The notes: generated by a model not told the origin, from the sequence alone. A DNA stretch of 64,000 nucleotides from an uncultured Muribaculaceae bacterium (GCA_910576775.1 CAJTJV010000004.1:38884-102883); one strand, 5' to 3'. Counted from the stretch's first letter, positions 7,970-17,713 are shown. A program made the numbers and translations.

Positions 7970-10933
7970 TTATTTTTTGTCACGTATAGGAGCAGGGTTC
8001 CTAAAGAAATCAAGAATTTGTTTCATAAGATACTTCCTTGAACTTTCATTCTTAATAGTCTCAAACGGGAAACCAATTACGACTGTTCTGTATTTGCCGG
8101 CATCGAAAATGGTACCTGCTATTAAGTTGTTTTCTTTATATCTCATGAAAGTGCATCCGCGTTTACTATCGGACGAGTAGAACGAATCCGGGGATTCAAC
8201 CACGTAGCAGTCCGAATTCAGTTCATTATAGAACTTATATTCGCCTTTGCCAAAATCTTTAAATCTGGTTGGCACCTCGTAAGCTTCTCCGGTTATCGAA
8301 GCCTGCCCAACGCGCCATTCATAACCGAGTATTTCAGATGCGAATTTTTTGTCAGATTCGGCAATAGCCTTACTTGAGAATGGGTTATCCCATATATCTG
8401 TTGCAACATAAGCACCACTGATGAAGAAATTGGTACCATTCGCAGTAAGCGAAGCTATGCGATTCTGTAATTCAGCGGGAAACGCTTTATAATATGAGCC
8501 AAATGCTCCACGTCCACGCTTGATTTCTTTCTGTTTTCCAAGTATTAAGTCGACGGTTGAGGGTTTATCCGTTGCTGAACAGAACGCTTCCACACCCGAA
8601 GAAACAAATGGATAGCCGCATGCTCTTATTGCTTTGCCGTGTCGATAAACATAATCAAATGTATTTCCGGCAATAATCTTGTCTTCATAATTGGCGCGCG
8701 AAGCCCCAAAACCGGCGGCATCGTCATCCATCCATGGGATATTGCGGCGAAACTCGAACTGACTGCCGATATATGATATGTCGTTTATATATGGGACACC
8801 ATGGTCGAGTACATCATAAAATCCGGCAATACTATCAGCCTCGAATCTGTCAGGTGCGCTTACTCGTGTAAAACCATTGACGATAGTAACAGGCTGTTTG
8901 CCCGGCATATTACAAAGAGCAAGAATTTCGGAAGGAAAGGATATACCACCGTCATTACCGGCAATAATGCGGTAGGAATGAATGTCCCTATCGCTGATTG
9001 TGACAGTATATTCCGGGATCTCAGTTTTTGCGATTGTCTTGAATCCTATATCGTTGCCGATGCGTTCTTCTATAATATAATACGAAGGGGTCGCAGTCTC
9101 TTCAAGGCTATCGATCGTTTCTTTCCATGAAAGACAATACTGATTCCCATCTGCTTTGGCAATGGCAAATGAACGTATCGGTAGCGGCTGTACTACGAAT
9201 GGACGACCATCGCGATGCGCTATGAATTTCAGCATACCTTTATAAATAGCACGTGAAACTACAAAACGGAATGCGGGATCGAGACCATAACTCATATCGG
9301 CAAAATTCTGGTGCGACAAAAGTTCAAGAAGCATCGCAGGCACTTCCGGCATTCTGGCTTCAAAATAACTCTGATCCCACATGCCCCGACGCGTCCAATT
9401 CGGTTCAAAGGTTTTCCGTATATCCTCGGTAATCTGTGTAATCACCAAATCTGTATAATCGCGCGACGCAAGTCTGCTGGTTCCATTGGCATATTTCTCT
9501 CCCTTTGTGCAATATATGCCCAGTGTGCCTATAATAGAATCATTAAATGTTGTTCCGGCATCGGAATGAAAGGCGAAACTCAAATCAACAGGAATGTTAA
9601 GCCCTTTTTGTTTTGGAAGCATTGAAGATCCACCGGCAAGCCAGTTTACCCATAATCCGCGTGAACGGTAATCATCAGTATAGTCATTAACATTATCCGA
9701 TGGTGTGTAAACACTGTCAGGAGCGCCGGCCCATTGAAGAAAATAACGTGCACCTTCAGTAAATCTCGGATAATCACTCAGGACATATTCATAATCAATA
9801 TTGTCAATAGGCTCTTTGACTATACGGGCAACGTTCCCCATACCGCCTCCGATTTTTACAGCATCCGCACTAACCGTACCCTTGCCGGCGTTGAGCAATT
9901 CTACAAGAACCACGTTATTACCTGCTTTAAACGGAAAATGGCCTAGATAAATCCATGTGCCACCTCCCATTTTTTGATTGATTTCAAATTCCTTAGTACC
10001 GTTTTCAGCATGTACAAGATACTGCGCATGTTCGTTTGCTCCGGGTTCGGAAACATAGCTTACATATACTGCATAGTTACCTGTTTCCGGAATATCGGCT
10101 CTCCAAATGGCACTTGCGTTAGCCTCTGCTTTTCCTGTGCATTTTGTTTTAAGCGCGGTGCCGCTTCTAAATGGATTGACACCATCTATGATAGGATATT
10201 GTGAATATGAAAATGCGGGACAGTCTGATTTTGTCCAATCTCCGTTTGCCTCAAATGTGCCAAGGACATAATTACCACCATCATTGTCTACAATAATTTC
10301 TACGAGGTTTGTGTCTCGCTCGCGGGGACTCATTACGTATGCGCCAGCATTCTCAAGCATAGGCATGAGGTAACTCATAACGTAGCTCTGTGTATACAAA
10401 TCTTCTACAGTCTGCATGATGCGAGCCCGTTGCCATTCCCAACGATTAAGTTTCGGCTCAAAATACCAGCCATGACTCTGCCAGAGCGCAATATTAGCAC
10501 CATCAAGGCCAGAAGGAGCTGGTTCAGCGTATTTTCGCAGCACAAAATGTCCTTTTTCCTTCGGGCCAAAGAACTTTTTACGAGCAAAAATAGACATCTC
10601 GTCAAATGTACGTCCTCTTGCCATCAACACAACCCGGTACTTTCTATAATCCGGGCCTAAGATACGGAGACACTCGTTTTTCAGTTCTTTTAATCGTGCA
10701 TCAGAGATTGGGACATCTCCGGCTCTCTCATTGAATTTTATTGTAACCGTTTTTTTCTTGTCATCCACAGAAAGACTCTCAACTTTCACCTTTCCAATAC
10801 CGGATATTCCGGGAAAAGAAGCCTGGACAACAGCCGCTATACTATCTTCTTGTTCGCTGCAAAAAGCAGAGTGTGAAGACGGAAGACATACAGCAAGTGC
10901 AAGAACTGAAAAAAAAACGTTGATGTTAGTCAT
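7970..10933 (-). CDS. Secreted amidase_3-like protein with golvesin/xanthan lyase-type domain
   Basis: A 987-residue exported protein; signal peptide about residues 1-25. An N-acetylmuramoyl-L-alanine amidase-type domain appears split: an early part (YVMSYLMPMLENAGAYV near residue 190) and a later part with FAFHSDAG (His near 455) and the catalytic-type Glu in LLELLSHQN near 538. Between them lies a golvesin/xanthan-lyase-like beta domain (about 240-365, with YAVYVSYVSEP and WIYLGHFPF). A fibronectin III-like segment follows at about 580-670. Residues 680-987 are not recognised. Likely role: periplasmic cleavage of the lactyl-peptide bond of peptidoglycan, feeding the operon downstream. It is the first gene of that operon. 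Confidence 0.8.
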   Translation of the reverse strand: MTNINVFFSVLALAVCLPSSHSAFCSEQEDSIAAVVQASFPGISGIGKVKVESLSVDDKKKTVTIKFNERAGDVPISDARLKELKNECLRILGPDYRKYRVVLMARGRTFDEMSIFARKKFFGPKEKGHFVLRKYAEPAPSGLDGANIALWQSHGWYFEPKLNRWEWQRARIMQTVEDLYTQSYVMSYLMPMLENAGAYVMSPRERDTNLVEIIVDNDGGNYVLGTFEANGDWTKSDCPAFSYSQYPIIDGVNPFRSGTALKTKCTGKAEANASAIWRADIPETGNYAVYVSYVSEPGANEHAQYLVHAENGTKEFEINQKMGGGTWIYLGHFPFKAGNNVVLVELLNAGKGTVSADAVKIGGGMGNVARIVKEPIDNIDYEYVLSDYPRFTEGARYFLQWAGAPDSVYTPSDNVNDYTDDYRSRGLWVNWLAGGSSMLPKQKGLNIPVDLSFAFHSDAGTTFNDSIIGTLGIYCTKGEKYANGTSRLASRDYTDLVITQITEDIRKTFEPNWTRRGMWDQSYFEARMPEVPAMLLELLSHQNFADMSYGLDPAFRFVVSRAIYKGMLKFIAHRDGRPFVVQPLPIRSFAIAKADGNQYCLSWKETIDSLEETATPSYYIIEERIGNDIGFKTIAKTEIPEYTVTISDRDIHSYRIIAGNDGGISFPSEILALCNMPGKQPVTIVNGFTRVSAPDRFEADSIAGFYDVLDHGVPYINDISYIGSQFEFRRNIPWMDDDAAGFGASRANYEDKIIAGNTFDYVYRHGKAIRACGYPFVSSGVEAFCSATDKPSTVDLILGKQKEIKRGRGAFGSYYKAFPAELQNRIASLTANGTNFFISGAYVATDIWDNPFSSKAIAESDKKFASEILGYEWRVGQASITGEAYEVPTRFKDFGKGEYKFYNELNSDCYVVESPDSFYSSDSKRGCTFMRYKENNLIAGTIFDAGKYRTVVIGFPFETIKNESSRKYLMKQILDFFRNPAPIRDKK

Positions 10934-10989
10934 TTTTGTTTATATGATAGGCAGCACTTTGCATTCAAATATTCAGCATGCTTTTAAGG

Positions 10990-10997
10990 CAAAATTA
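10990..10997 (-). promoter_or_regulatory. Candidate -7 element for the muropeptide operon
   Basis: The complement reads TAATTTTG, matching the Bacteroidota TAnnTTTG -7 consensus, about 57 bases upstream of the amidase ATG. The region at -33 has only a weak match. The 135-base gap between the lipid kinase and amidase genes otherwise holds AT-rich sequence with no gene. Confidence 0.35.
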
Positions 10998-11068
10998 GCA
11001 AAAATGACTAATAATATTGCACATATTTGCATTTATTATGAAATGCAAATATTATTTAGAATTAATTC

Positions 11069-12046
11069 TTATCTGTTATTAGAAAACAATTTTCTTATAA
11101 AATAATATATGTCCCGGAAAAATAGCCTTGTAGGTGTCGCAATCGGCACAAAACGTGTTGATTCCGTAGTTCCGAATACACTCACTTTACCCTTGTGACA
11201 TTTTACCTCTATTACCTCCGGCATTGTGATTGATTCTCCGTCGATATGCGCCGCTCCCGGAGTTTTTCTTATAATCCTTGCGCTATCCGTTCGTATAGTT
11301 TCCGATAAGGCGTCTTTACCTATAAGGCCGGCTACAATATCTACTCCAACAACTGCTCTTGAAAACAAATCGCCGCTGTGAACAACTGTAATATCAAGCT
11401 CTCCGTCAGTAACAGATGCATCCGGCGCCACAAAGGCATTATTGCCATATTGTGAAGCGTTGCAACATACAACGAGAAATGCTTTTTCTGTAATTACCCG
11501 GCCTCCCGCTTCAATTATATATTCTTCCGGCTTGAATTTTACACATTCGTTAAGCATTGTATGAATATACATAAACAGACCGCGTCTTTTACTGCGGGCA
11601 CATCTCTCACTTACCGCAGCATCGAATCCAACACCGAAAGTACAGAAAAACGGCCGGCCGTTCGCTGTTCCATAGTCCGATATGATTACTTTATTGGCCG
11701 CTATTACATTCAGCGCACTTGAAACATCCACAGGAATGCCAAGATGTCGTGCGAAACCATTCCCGGAACCCGCCGGAATAATACCGAGTATAGTTTTCGT
11801 TCCTATCAGTCCTTGCGCTACCTCGTTGACTGTTCCGTCACCACCACACGCAAGAACAGCCGGTCGACCATCGACAGCAGCTTTCGCCGCAAGTTCTGTA
11901 GCATGCCCCGGATAACGAGTACCAACCACATCATAAGGAATTCCCATCTTATCCAGCTTACGGCAGATTGTCGGTAGGATTTTCCTCTTCGACATTGTGC
12001 CGGAAGCCGGATTGATGATAACGAGATATCTGTCGATAGCCGCCAT
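11069..12046 (-). CDS. Diacylglycerol kinase-family lipid kinase (YegS/DgkB-like)
   Basis: A 325-residue soluble kinase of the DAGK catalytic family: YLVIINPASG at the start (nucleotide-binding loop), LACGGDGTVNEVAQGL near residue 65 and IPAGSGNGFARHLG near residue 92, all signature motifs. These enzymes phosphorylate diacylglycerol or related lipids at the membrane surface using ATP. Its ATG overlaps the prfB stop codon by one base (TAATG), so it is probably translationally coupled to prfB. The specific lipid (diacylglycerol, sphingoid base or ceramide) cannot be read from the sequence; in Bacteroidales a sphingolipid substrate is possible. Confidence 0.9.
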   Translation of the reverse strand: MAAIDRYLVIINPASGTMSKRKILPTICRKLDKMGIPYDVVGTRYPGHATELAAKAAVDGRPAVLACGGDGTVNEVAQGLIGTKTILGIIPAGSGNGFARHLGIPVDVSSALNVIAANKVIISDYGTANGRPFFCTFGVGFDAAVSERCARSKRRGLFMYIHTMLNECVKFKPEEYIIEAGGRVITEKAFLVVCCNASQYGNNAFVAPDASVTDGELDITVVHSGDLFSRAVVGVDIVAGLIGKDALSETIRTDSARIIRKTPGAAHIDGESITMPEVIEVKCHKGKVSVFGTTESTRFVPIATPTRLFFRDIYYFIRKLFSNNR

Positions 12047-13168
12047 TATTTCTGAGAATCTTCTTCTGAGAATTCCATTAGATATGCCTTGATGAATGAA
12101 TCAATGTCACCGTTCATCACACCGTTTACATCCGAGGTCTGCCAGCCGGTACGATGGTCTTTGACGCGACGGTCATCAAATACATAACTGCGAATCTGCG
12201 CGCCCCATTCGATTTTCTTTTTCCCTGCCTCAATCTTTGCCTGTTCAGCCATTCTATGCTCGAGTTCCTTGGCGTAGAGAATCGAACGCAACTGGCGCAT
12301 GGCATTTTCTTTATTCTTGGGCTGGTCGCGTGTTTCGGTGTTTTCGATAAGAATTTCTTCCTTTTCTCCTGTATACGGATCTGTGAACTGATAACGTAGG
12401 CGGACGCCTGATTCCACCTTATTTACATTCTGCCCTCCGGCACCTCCTGAACGGAATGTATCCCACGACAGAAGAGCAGGATCAACAGTAATTTCAATAC
12501 TGTCATCAACAAGTGGTGCGACAAACACAGATGCAAATGAAGTCATTCGTTTGCCTTGCGCGTTATATGGCGAAACTCGGACGAGACGGTGCACACCATT
12601 CTCACTTTTTAGGAATCCGTATGCGAAATCTCCTTCTATATTTATGGTGCAATTCTTGATACCGGCATCTTCAGCTTCAAGAAGATCCGTTATGGCTACT
12701 TTATATTTGTGAGCCTCGGCCCAGCGTATATACATGCGCATAAGCATCTGCGCCCAATCCTGACTTTCCGTACCGCCGGCGCCGGAATTGATTTTCAGCA
12801 CGGCACTCATGATATCGCCCTCGCCGCGAAGCATATTACGCAATTCAAGTTCTTCAAGCATTGCAAGAACTTTATTATAGGCTTCATCGACCTCATCCTC
12901 GCTTACGACTTCTTCTTTAAAGAAATCCATTGAGAGTTTGAGTTCATCTACAGCTTTCTCAAGTTCACCGTAATCCTCGACCCATTTCTGAAGGTCCTTT
13001 ATCTTTTTCATCTGCCTCTGAGCACCTTCGGCATCATCCCAAAAGCCCGGAGCCATCGTACGGAGTTGTTCTTCTTCTACTTGTATTTTCTTTCCGTCGA
13101 TGTCAAAGATACCTCCTCAGCGCAAGCATACGCTCAAAAGTCTCTTTTAATTGTTCCTGTGTAATCAT
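12046..13168 (-). CDS. prfB: Peptide chain release factor 2, with +1 programmed frameshift
   Basis: RF2 recognises UGA/UAA stop codons and releases the peptide at the ribosome. The main frame (13101-12046) carries the GGQ-containing segment SGGAGGQNVNKVESG and the usual RF2 domains. The 5' part is in another frame: ATG at 13168 encodes 21 residues ending LRRYL, then meets TGA at 13105-13103. The context is CTTTGAC with AGGAGG at 13117-13112, the classical RF2 slip site. A +1 shift yields Leu-Asp-Ile-Asp-Gly and joins the main frame, giving about 373 residues, the normal RF2 length. Not a pseudogene. Confidence 0.95.
13102..13117 (-). promoter_or_regulatory. RF2 autoregulatory +1 frameshift signal
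   Basis: On the minus strand an internal Shine-Dalgarno AGGAGG (13117-13112) precedes CTT TGA C (13108-13102) by three bases. This is the conserved prfB recoding element: when RF2 is scarce the ribosome pauses at UGA and slips +1 from CUU to UUU. The in-frame stop and continuation in the new frame are visible directly. Confidence 0.93.
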
Positions 13169-13197
13169 TAATATCTGCGATTGTTATGTTATTTTTG

Positions 13198-13205
13198 CAA
13201 AAATA
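13198..13205 (-). promoter_or_regulatory. Candidate -7 element for prfB
   Basis: The complement reads TATTTTTG, a match to TAnnTTTG, 30 bases upstream of the prfB ATG. The -33 region is not convincing. Confidence 0.35.
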
Positions 13206-13231
13206 CGAAATATATTTCATTTTGCATAAAA

Positions 13232-15508
13232 TCACATTTTCTTCGATATTATAGGCCTGGTTCTGAATTCCGAATCTCGTAGCTTTGCGAATGCTCTGAT
13301 CTGCTTTCTAAGAGAAGATATAAGTTCTCTGGTCTCCTGCAACATATTTACATATACATATAACACGGACATCGAACTCGGCTCTCCTTCCCGCAACTGA
13401 TCATATGCATTATGATAAGACTCCGATATTATATTTTTAAGTTGCTCACATCTATTTCTTAGATACATGATTTTTTCTGCATCATTGCAATCCATCAACG
13501 CTATACTTTCGTTAAGTATATCTATGACTTGTGAGCGTATTCTGTCGTATTCTTCATGATATGTCCTTGGCAAGGGGAGGAAATTATTGTCAACATGTTC
13601 TTTGCAGATTTCGTTGACACGTCGCAAATTATATAAAATACTCATACAGCAGTTGTTACCAAGGTAGAACCATGTACTTTTTTCTATTGCGATTTCGCGC
13701 GTAACATATCGCAGACATAATGTTTCTTTTCTACGCGTATTCTTCAGAATATTTTTTTCTCTGACTAGCGCATGTTCAGATTTTGAAAGCATTCCTGCAT
13801 TTTCGGTTATAAATGCATCAGCTATATTTGAGAACTGTTTAGATGCGAAGATAAGGAATTTCTGTTGCTGCTCTTTGATGTATAAGAGTAGTAGCGGCCA
13901 TGTTTCGTTCTTGTTTTTTGTCGCAATGATAGTTCTGAATAATACGTCTGAATCGCGCCCTTTTTCTTTCTTATTGAAATTACGGTTGCTGCGGATTATT
14001 ATGAATACTGCTATTGTGGCGATAATAACTATTATTATGTTTCCGCCATAATACATTGTCGCAGCAAGAATACCCGCTGCTATGAACGCTGCTCCGGCTG
14101 TAATGAACCATCCACCAATAACTGAAATCACCCCAGTAATACGGAATACCGCGCTTTCGCGTCCCCACGCCTTATCTGCAAGCGATGTTCCCATTGCCAC
14201 CATGAATGTGACAAATGTTGTTGAAAGAGGCAGTTTAAGAGATGTGCCAATAGCAATTAGAGCGGAGGCTAATACAAGATTAACAGAACCTCGTATAAGG
14301 TCGAAAGCCGCACCATCTTCAAGCTGAGTTCCATCCATCTGAAAGCGCTTGTTATACCACCTGCGTGCTTGTGGAGGTGTTATCTGCCTTATTTTATAGA
14401 TTAAAGCCAACGAAAATCTCACAAGTTTTCGAGCTATGCGAGAAGAACCAAACATCTCATCATTCGACTGCTGCGAGCTCAAGCCTATGGCTGTATCTGT
14501 TACTGTTCTGACTTTTTTAGATGTCGCAAGCGAAACTATCATTATGACACCGGCTGCAATAAGATAATAAGCCGGGGTTGTCGACGGGGCGCTAAGACTC
14601 CCCATCATGAACTCGTCGGCACTTATACTGCCACTGCTGTGGTAGGCCTGATATGATTCCAATCCGCTGAGAGGGACTCCAATAAAATTTACAAGATCGT
14701 TGCCTGCGAATGCCATTGCCAGAGCGAATGTCCCTAACAATACAATCACCTTGAGAACATTGACTTTGCAAAAATAGAGTATCTGCATTAATATTGAAAA
14801 AAATATAAAGCACGATACTATTATAAGACCGTTGTTATGACTTATCCAGGCCCTTAAATCCGGTGTCATGAATGTAAGCTGTCCGGCGCCTTTTATTAAC
14901 AGAAAATATATTATCATTGTAGTGCAGATTCCACCAAATATGCCGATTTTCCATTTCAGACGGTTGCGATAACTGAAAGTAAAAACAAGCCGCGCAATAA
15001 ACTGCACAACAGTTCCAAAGAAAAAAGCTATCGCGACCGACAGAAAGATGCCGATTACTATGGAAAGTGCTTTTCCGGTATTAAGTAATTCGCTTAACTC
15101 TAATTGCATACCATTAACCATCTTTATAATGGCGATGACGAATGCAGCCCCAAGCATAGCGAAGATCATCGACACTGTTGTTGAGGTCGGAAGGCCCTGA
15201 GTATTGAATATATCAAGCAGAATGATATCAGTAACCATTACAGCCATAAATATGCATATCAAATCATAGAAGGAGAAATGCTCAGGCTGAAATATTCCGT
15301 GGCGGGCAATATCCATCATACCGTTGCTCATGGCAGCTCCGAAGAAAACTCCTATCGAAGCAACAATAATTATTTTTTTGAAAGATGCCGCCTTTGTACC
15401 GATTGCTGAGTTAAGGAAATTAACCGCATCGTTGCTTACCCCGACTGATAAATCAAATATTGCCAGCAGAAAAAGGAAAATGATTATACAAAAATAAAGA
15501 TATTCCAT
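13232..15508 (-). CDS. PiT-family inorganic phosphate permease with PhoU-like C-terminal domain
   Basis: A 758-residue membrane protein. The PiT signature appears twice: GVSNDAVNFLNSAIGT near residue 23 and AGNDLVNFIGVPLSG near residue 265, as expected for the inverted-repeat transporter. About ten hydrophobic segments span residues 1-505. The final ~250 residues are soluble, helical and charged, resembling a PhoU-like domain that could sense phosphate status. It lies 83 bases downstream of the PhoR/PhoB-like pair, so phosphate control is likely. It is longer than simple PitA proteins (~500 residues) because of the tail. Function is confident; regulation is inferred. Confidence 0.9.
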   Translation of the reverse strand: MEYLYFCIIIFLFLLAIFDLSVGVSNDAVNFLNSAIGTKAASFKKIIIVASIGVFFGAAMSNGMMDIARHGIFQPEHFSFYDLICIFMAVMVTDIILLDIFNTQGLPTSTTVSMIFAMLGAAFVIAIIKMVNGMQLELSELLNTGKALSIVIGIFLSVAIAFFFGTVVQFIARLVFTFSYRNRLKWKIGIFGGICTTMIIYFLLIKGAGQLTFMTPDLRAWISHNNGLIIVSCFIFFSILMQILYFCKVNVLKVIVLLGTFALAMAFAGNDLVNFIGVPLSGLESYQAYHSSGSISADEFMMGSLSAPSTTPAYYLIAAGVIMIVSLATSKKVRTVTDTAIGLSSQQSNDEMFGSSRIARKLVRFSLALIYKIRQITPPQARRWYNKRFQMDGTQLEDGAAFDLIRGSVNLVLASALIAIGTSLKLPLSTTFVTFMVAMGTSLADKAWGRESAVFRITGVISVIGGWFITAGAAFIAAGILAATMYYGGNIIIVIIATIAVFIIIRSNRNFNKKEKGRDSDVLFRTIIATKNKNETWPLLLLYIKEQQQKFLIFASKQFSNIADAFITENAGMLSKSEHALVREKNILKNTRRKETLCLRYVTREIAIEKSTWFYLGNNCCMSILYNLRRVNEICKEHVDNNFLPLPRTYHEEYDRIRSQVIDILNESIALMDCNDAEKIMYLRNRCEQLKNIISESYHNAYDQLREGEPSSMSVLYVYVNMLQETRELISSLRKQIRAFAKLRDSEFRTRPIISKKM

Positions 15509-15591
15509 TATGTTTATTATTTACACTTACAAAATAATAAACAATATATTTCAGGAATATTTCAAAAAACTTAATCGATTATTAAATTTTT

Positions 15592-17079
15592 CTATGCATG
15601 TACACTGAAAGAGATCTTGAACTCCAATCCACCTGAAGCTAAATTTTCGATAGATATTATTCCTCCGTGAATCATTACTGCATTCTTTACAATCGACAAT
15701 CCGAGTCCGGTGCCACCCGCAGCCCTAGAACGTCCTTTATCGATTCTGTAAAATCGCTCGAAAATCCTTGGTAAATGAATCTCCGGTATACCGACGCCAT
15801 TATCAGATACACTCAATGTTATTTTATCAGAATTTTTAGATAAGAGTCTTAGTGATATTATCGAGCAACCGCTGTATGAAATCGCATTGTCTATAATATT
15901 GCTGAAGACTGATTCGAGCAATGAACGGTTCCCAAACATGAAGAGTCTTAAGGATATATCATTCTTTACATATATACCTTTTGACTCTGCCAAAGGTTCA
16001 TAATCAGCAACTACCGATTCTATAATTTCCGCCAAATCGACATCTTCTTTCATTATGCTTACGCTCCCATCGTCCATCCTTGTGATAAGTGATACATCTC
16101 CCAACAAACGGCTTAACCTGTGGGTATTGGCAAGGCACCGTTGAAGAAATTGTTCACGTTTCTCATCCGTCATGTCGCCGTGCGACAATAGGGTTTCGAT
16201 GCACACCTGAATTGCGGATATGGGAGTCTTTAGCTCGTGATTGATATTATTTGTCAGCTGTTTCTTTATACGCTCCTTTTCCTGCTGCTCATACATGGCG
16301 GCACGGTGCTCGTTGTCTCTGTCGAGAATGGCCTGTTGGAGACGAGCGTAAAGACGCACTATGTGATTGGATATTTCGCCAAGTTCATCGTGCGGAAACG
16401 GTTCGGTATCAGATATGATAGCGCCATGCTCAACGTTCTCTGCAAACCGGTTGAGCCGGAGAATATGAAGGCCGACACGACGTGTGGAGAAATAACCTAA
16501 TGTACACATTACCAGTGATATAATGGCGCTAATCCACAGAAAGCTGTAATCGGCTTCGAGAAAGGAGCTCAACGACATTGAATATGGTACGGCCGTACGG
16601 ACTATATAACCATCCGAGCCTATAAGCGCAGCATAAAAATACGTTTCTCCGGTGCTTTCACTATGCCGGCGGACTGCATAGCCTGACACGTTTGAGATTG
16701 CTTTCTTTATTTCCTCTCGGTCGAGATGATTTGTATGTGGCAAGGAGTCGAGCGTGTTGTCATATATAACATCTCCGCGCAAGGTAACAACGCTGAGGCG
16801 CAGATCGTCGAAGGGATGGAATTCGTCAAGTTTGATTTCTTCCGGCTTTATTCCTTTGGAAAGTTCCGTTAGAATATAGGTGTTTATCAGTTGTAGTTGT
16901 GAGTTCACCTTATCAGTTTTGAATTCCTTTTCACGGTGATACTGGAATAGCACAAAACTTCCTATCAGCAATAGTGAATAGGCAAGCAGCCATAGGAAAA
17001 GACGCTGTGGGTAAGACAGTCTATTCCAAGAATGTATATCCGTAACCCGATCGCGTGACGATATGCCTACCATACGCAC
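15592..17079 (-). CDS. Sensor histidine kinase, PhoR-like
   Basis: About 495 residues: TM1 near 28-45, an extracytoplasmic domain to about 175, TM2 near 178-198, a HAMP-like linker, then HisKA with NNINHELKTPISAIQ (phospho-accepting His near 280). The ATPase domain has NIIDNAISYS, DNGVGIPE and GGTGLGLSIVKNAV. It pairs with the OmpR-type regulator just upstream. The first ATG (17079) lies inside the regulator gene, a 59-base overlap; a later non-ATG start is possible, since no ATG occurs before TM1 after the regulator stop. Phosphate as signal is inferred from the adjacent permease. Confidence 0.88.
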   Translation of the reverse strand: MRMVGISSRDRVTDIHSWNRLSYPQRLFLWLLAYSLLLIGSFVLFQYHREKEFKTDKVNSQLQLINTYILTELSKGIKPEEIKLDEFHPFDDLRLSVVTLRGDVIYDNTLDSLPHTNHLDREEIKKAISNVSGYAVRRHSESTGETYFYAALIGSDGYIVRTAVPYSMSLSSFLEADYSFLWISAIISLVMCTLGYFSTRRVGLHILRLNRFAENVEHGAIISDTEPFPHDELGEISNHIVRLYARLQQAILDRDNEHRAAMYEQQEKERIKKQLTNNINHELKTPISAIQVCIETLLSHGDMTDEKREQFLQRCLANTHRLSRLLGDVSLITRMDDGSVSIMKEDVDLAEIIESVVADYEPLAESKGIYVKNDISLRLFMFGNRSLLESVFSNIIDNAISYSGCSIISLRLLSKNSDKITLSVSDNGVGIPEIHLPRIFERFYRIDKGRSRAAGGTGLGLSIVKNAVMIHGGIISIENLASGGLEFKISFSVHA

Positions 17080-17713
17080 CCAGTTTCTGTCTTATTCTTG
17101 TTATATTGACGTCCACAACACGTTCGAGAACAACCACGTCATCCTCCCAAAGCTCCTGAAGAAGTTCTGTCCGGCTGAACACGTGGCCTGGTGATGACAG
17201 CAGTTTGTTGAGGATTTCGAATTCTTTCTTTGTAAATCTCACTTCGACGCCATTTACAGTGCAGGATTTTCGTGAAATCTGCAACATGAGTCCCTTATAG
17301 GAGATTATATCACCGTCTGCAACATCATTTATAATTGGAATGGATCTACGCAACACTGTACGTACTCGTGCAATCAGAGTACGCAGAGAATATGGTTTTG
17401 TTATATAGTCGTCTGCGCCAAGTTCGAGACCTGCAATAAGATCGTCTTCCGTGTCCTTGGCCGTGCAGAAGATTATAGGAGAAGACGCCGTCCGGGGATT
17501 GGATTTCAATATCCGTGCGAGCTGAAATCCGGAAATTTCCCCCATCATAATGTCAAGCAGAAATAGGTCGTAAACCGATAAGTTCATCGATAAGGCTTCT
17601 TCCGCACTGGCGCAAGTATCCACGAGATAGCCCTCTTCTTCAAGGTTGAATCGTATGACATCGCATAAAGTTTCTTCGTCATCGACAACAAGTATTCTTT
17701 TTATCTTGTCCAT
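17021..17713 (-). CDS. OmpR/PhoB-family response regulator
   Basis: A 230-residue two-domain regulator. The receiver domain has the acidic pair in VVDDEE, the phospho-acceptor Asp in LFLLDIMMGE (about residue 54) and Lys in ITKPYS. The winged-helix domain includes FTKKEFEILNKLLSSPG and VVDVNITRIRQKLG and ends in GYGYTFLE, typical of the OmpR class. It acts as a DNA-binding transcription regulator for its cognate kinase. A TATCTTTG element lies only 5 bases ahead of the ATG, so the transcript may be leaderless or nearly so. Confidence 0.92.
   Translation of the reverse strand: MDKIKRILVVDDEETLCDVIRFNLEEEGYLVDTCASAEEALSMNLSVYDLFLLDIMMGEISGFQLARILKSNPRTASSPIIFCTAKDTEDDLIAGLELGADDYITKPYSLRTLIARVRTVLRRSIPIINDVADGDIISYKGLMLQISRKSCTVNGVEVRFTKKEFEILNKLLSSPGHVFSRTELLQELWEDDVVVLERVVDVNITRIRQKLGAYGRHIVTRSGYGYTFLE

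Noticed and set aside
13056..13168. Frameshifted pseudogene at the 5' end of prfB
   Set aside because: The break has the exact RF2 recoding signal, so the gene is functional with a programmed frameshift.
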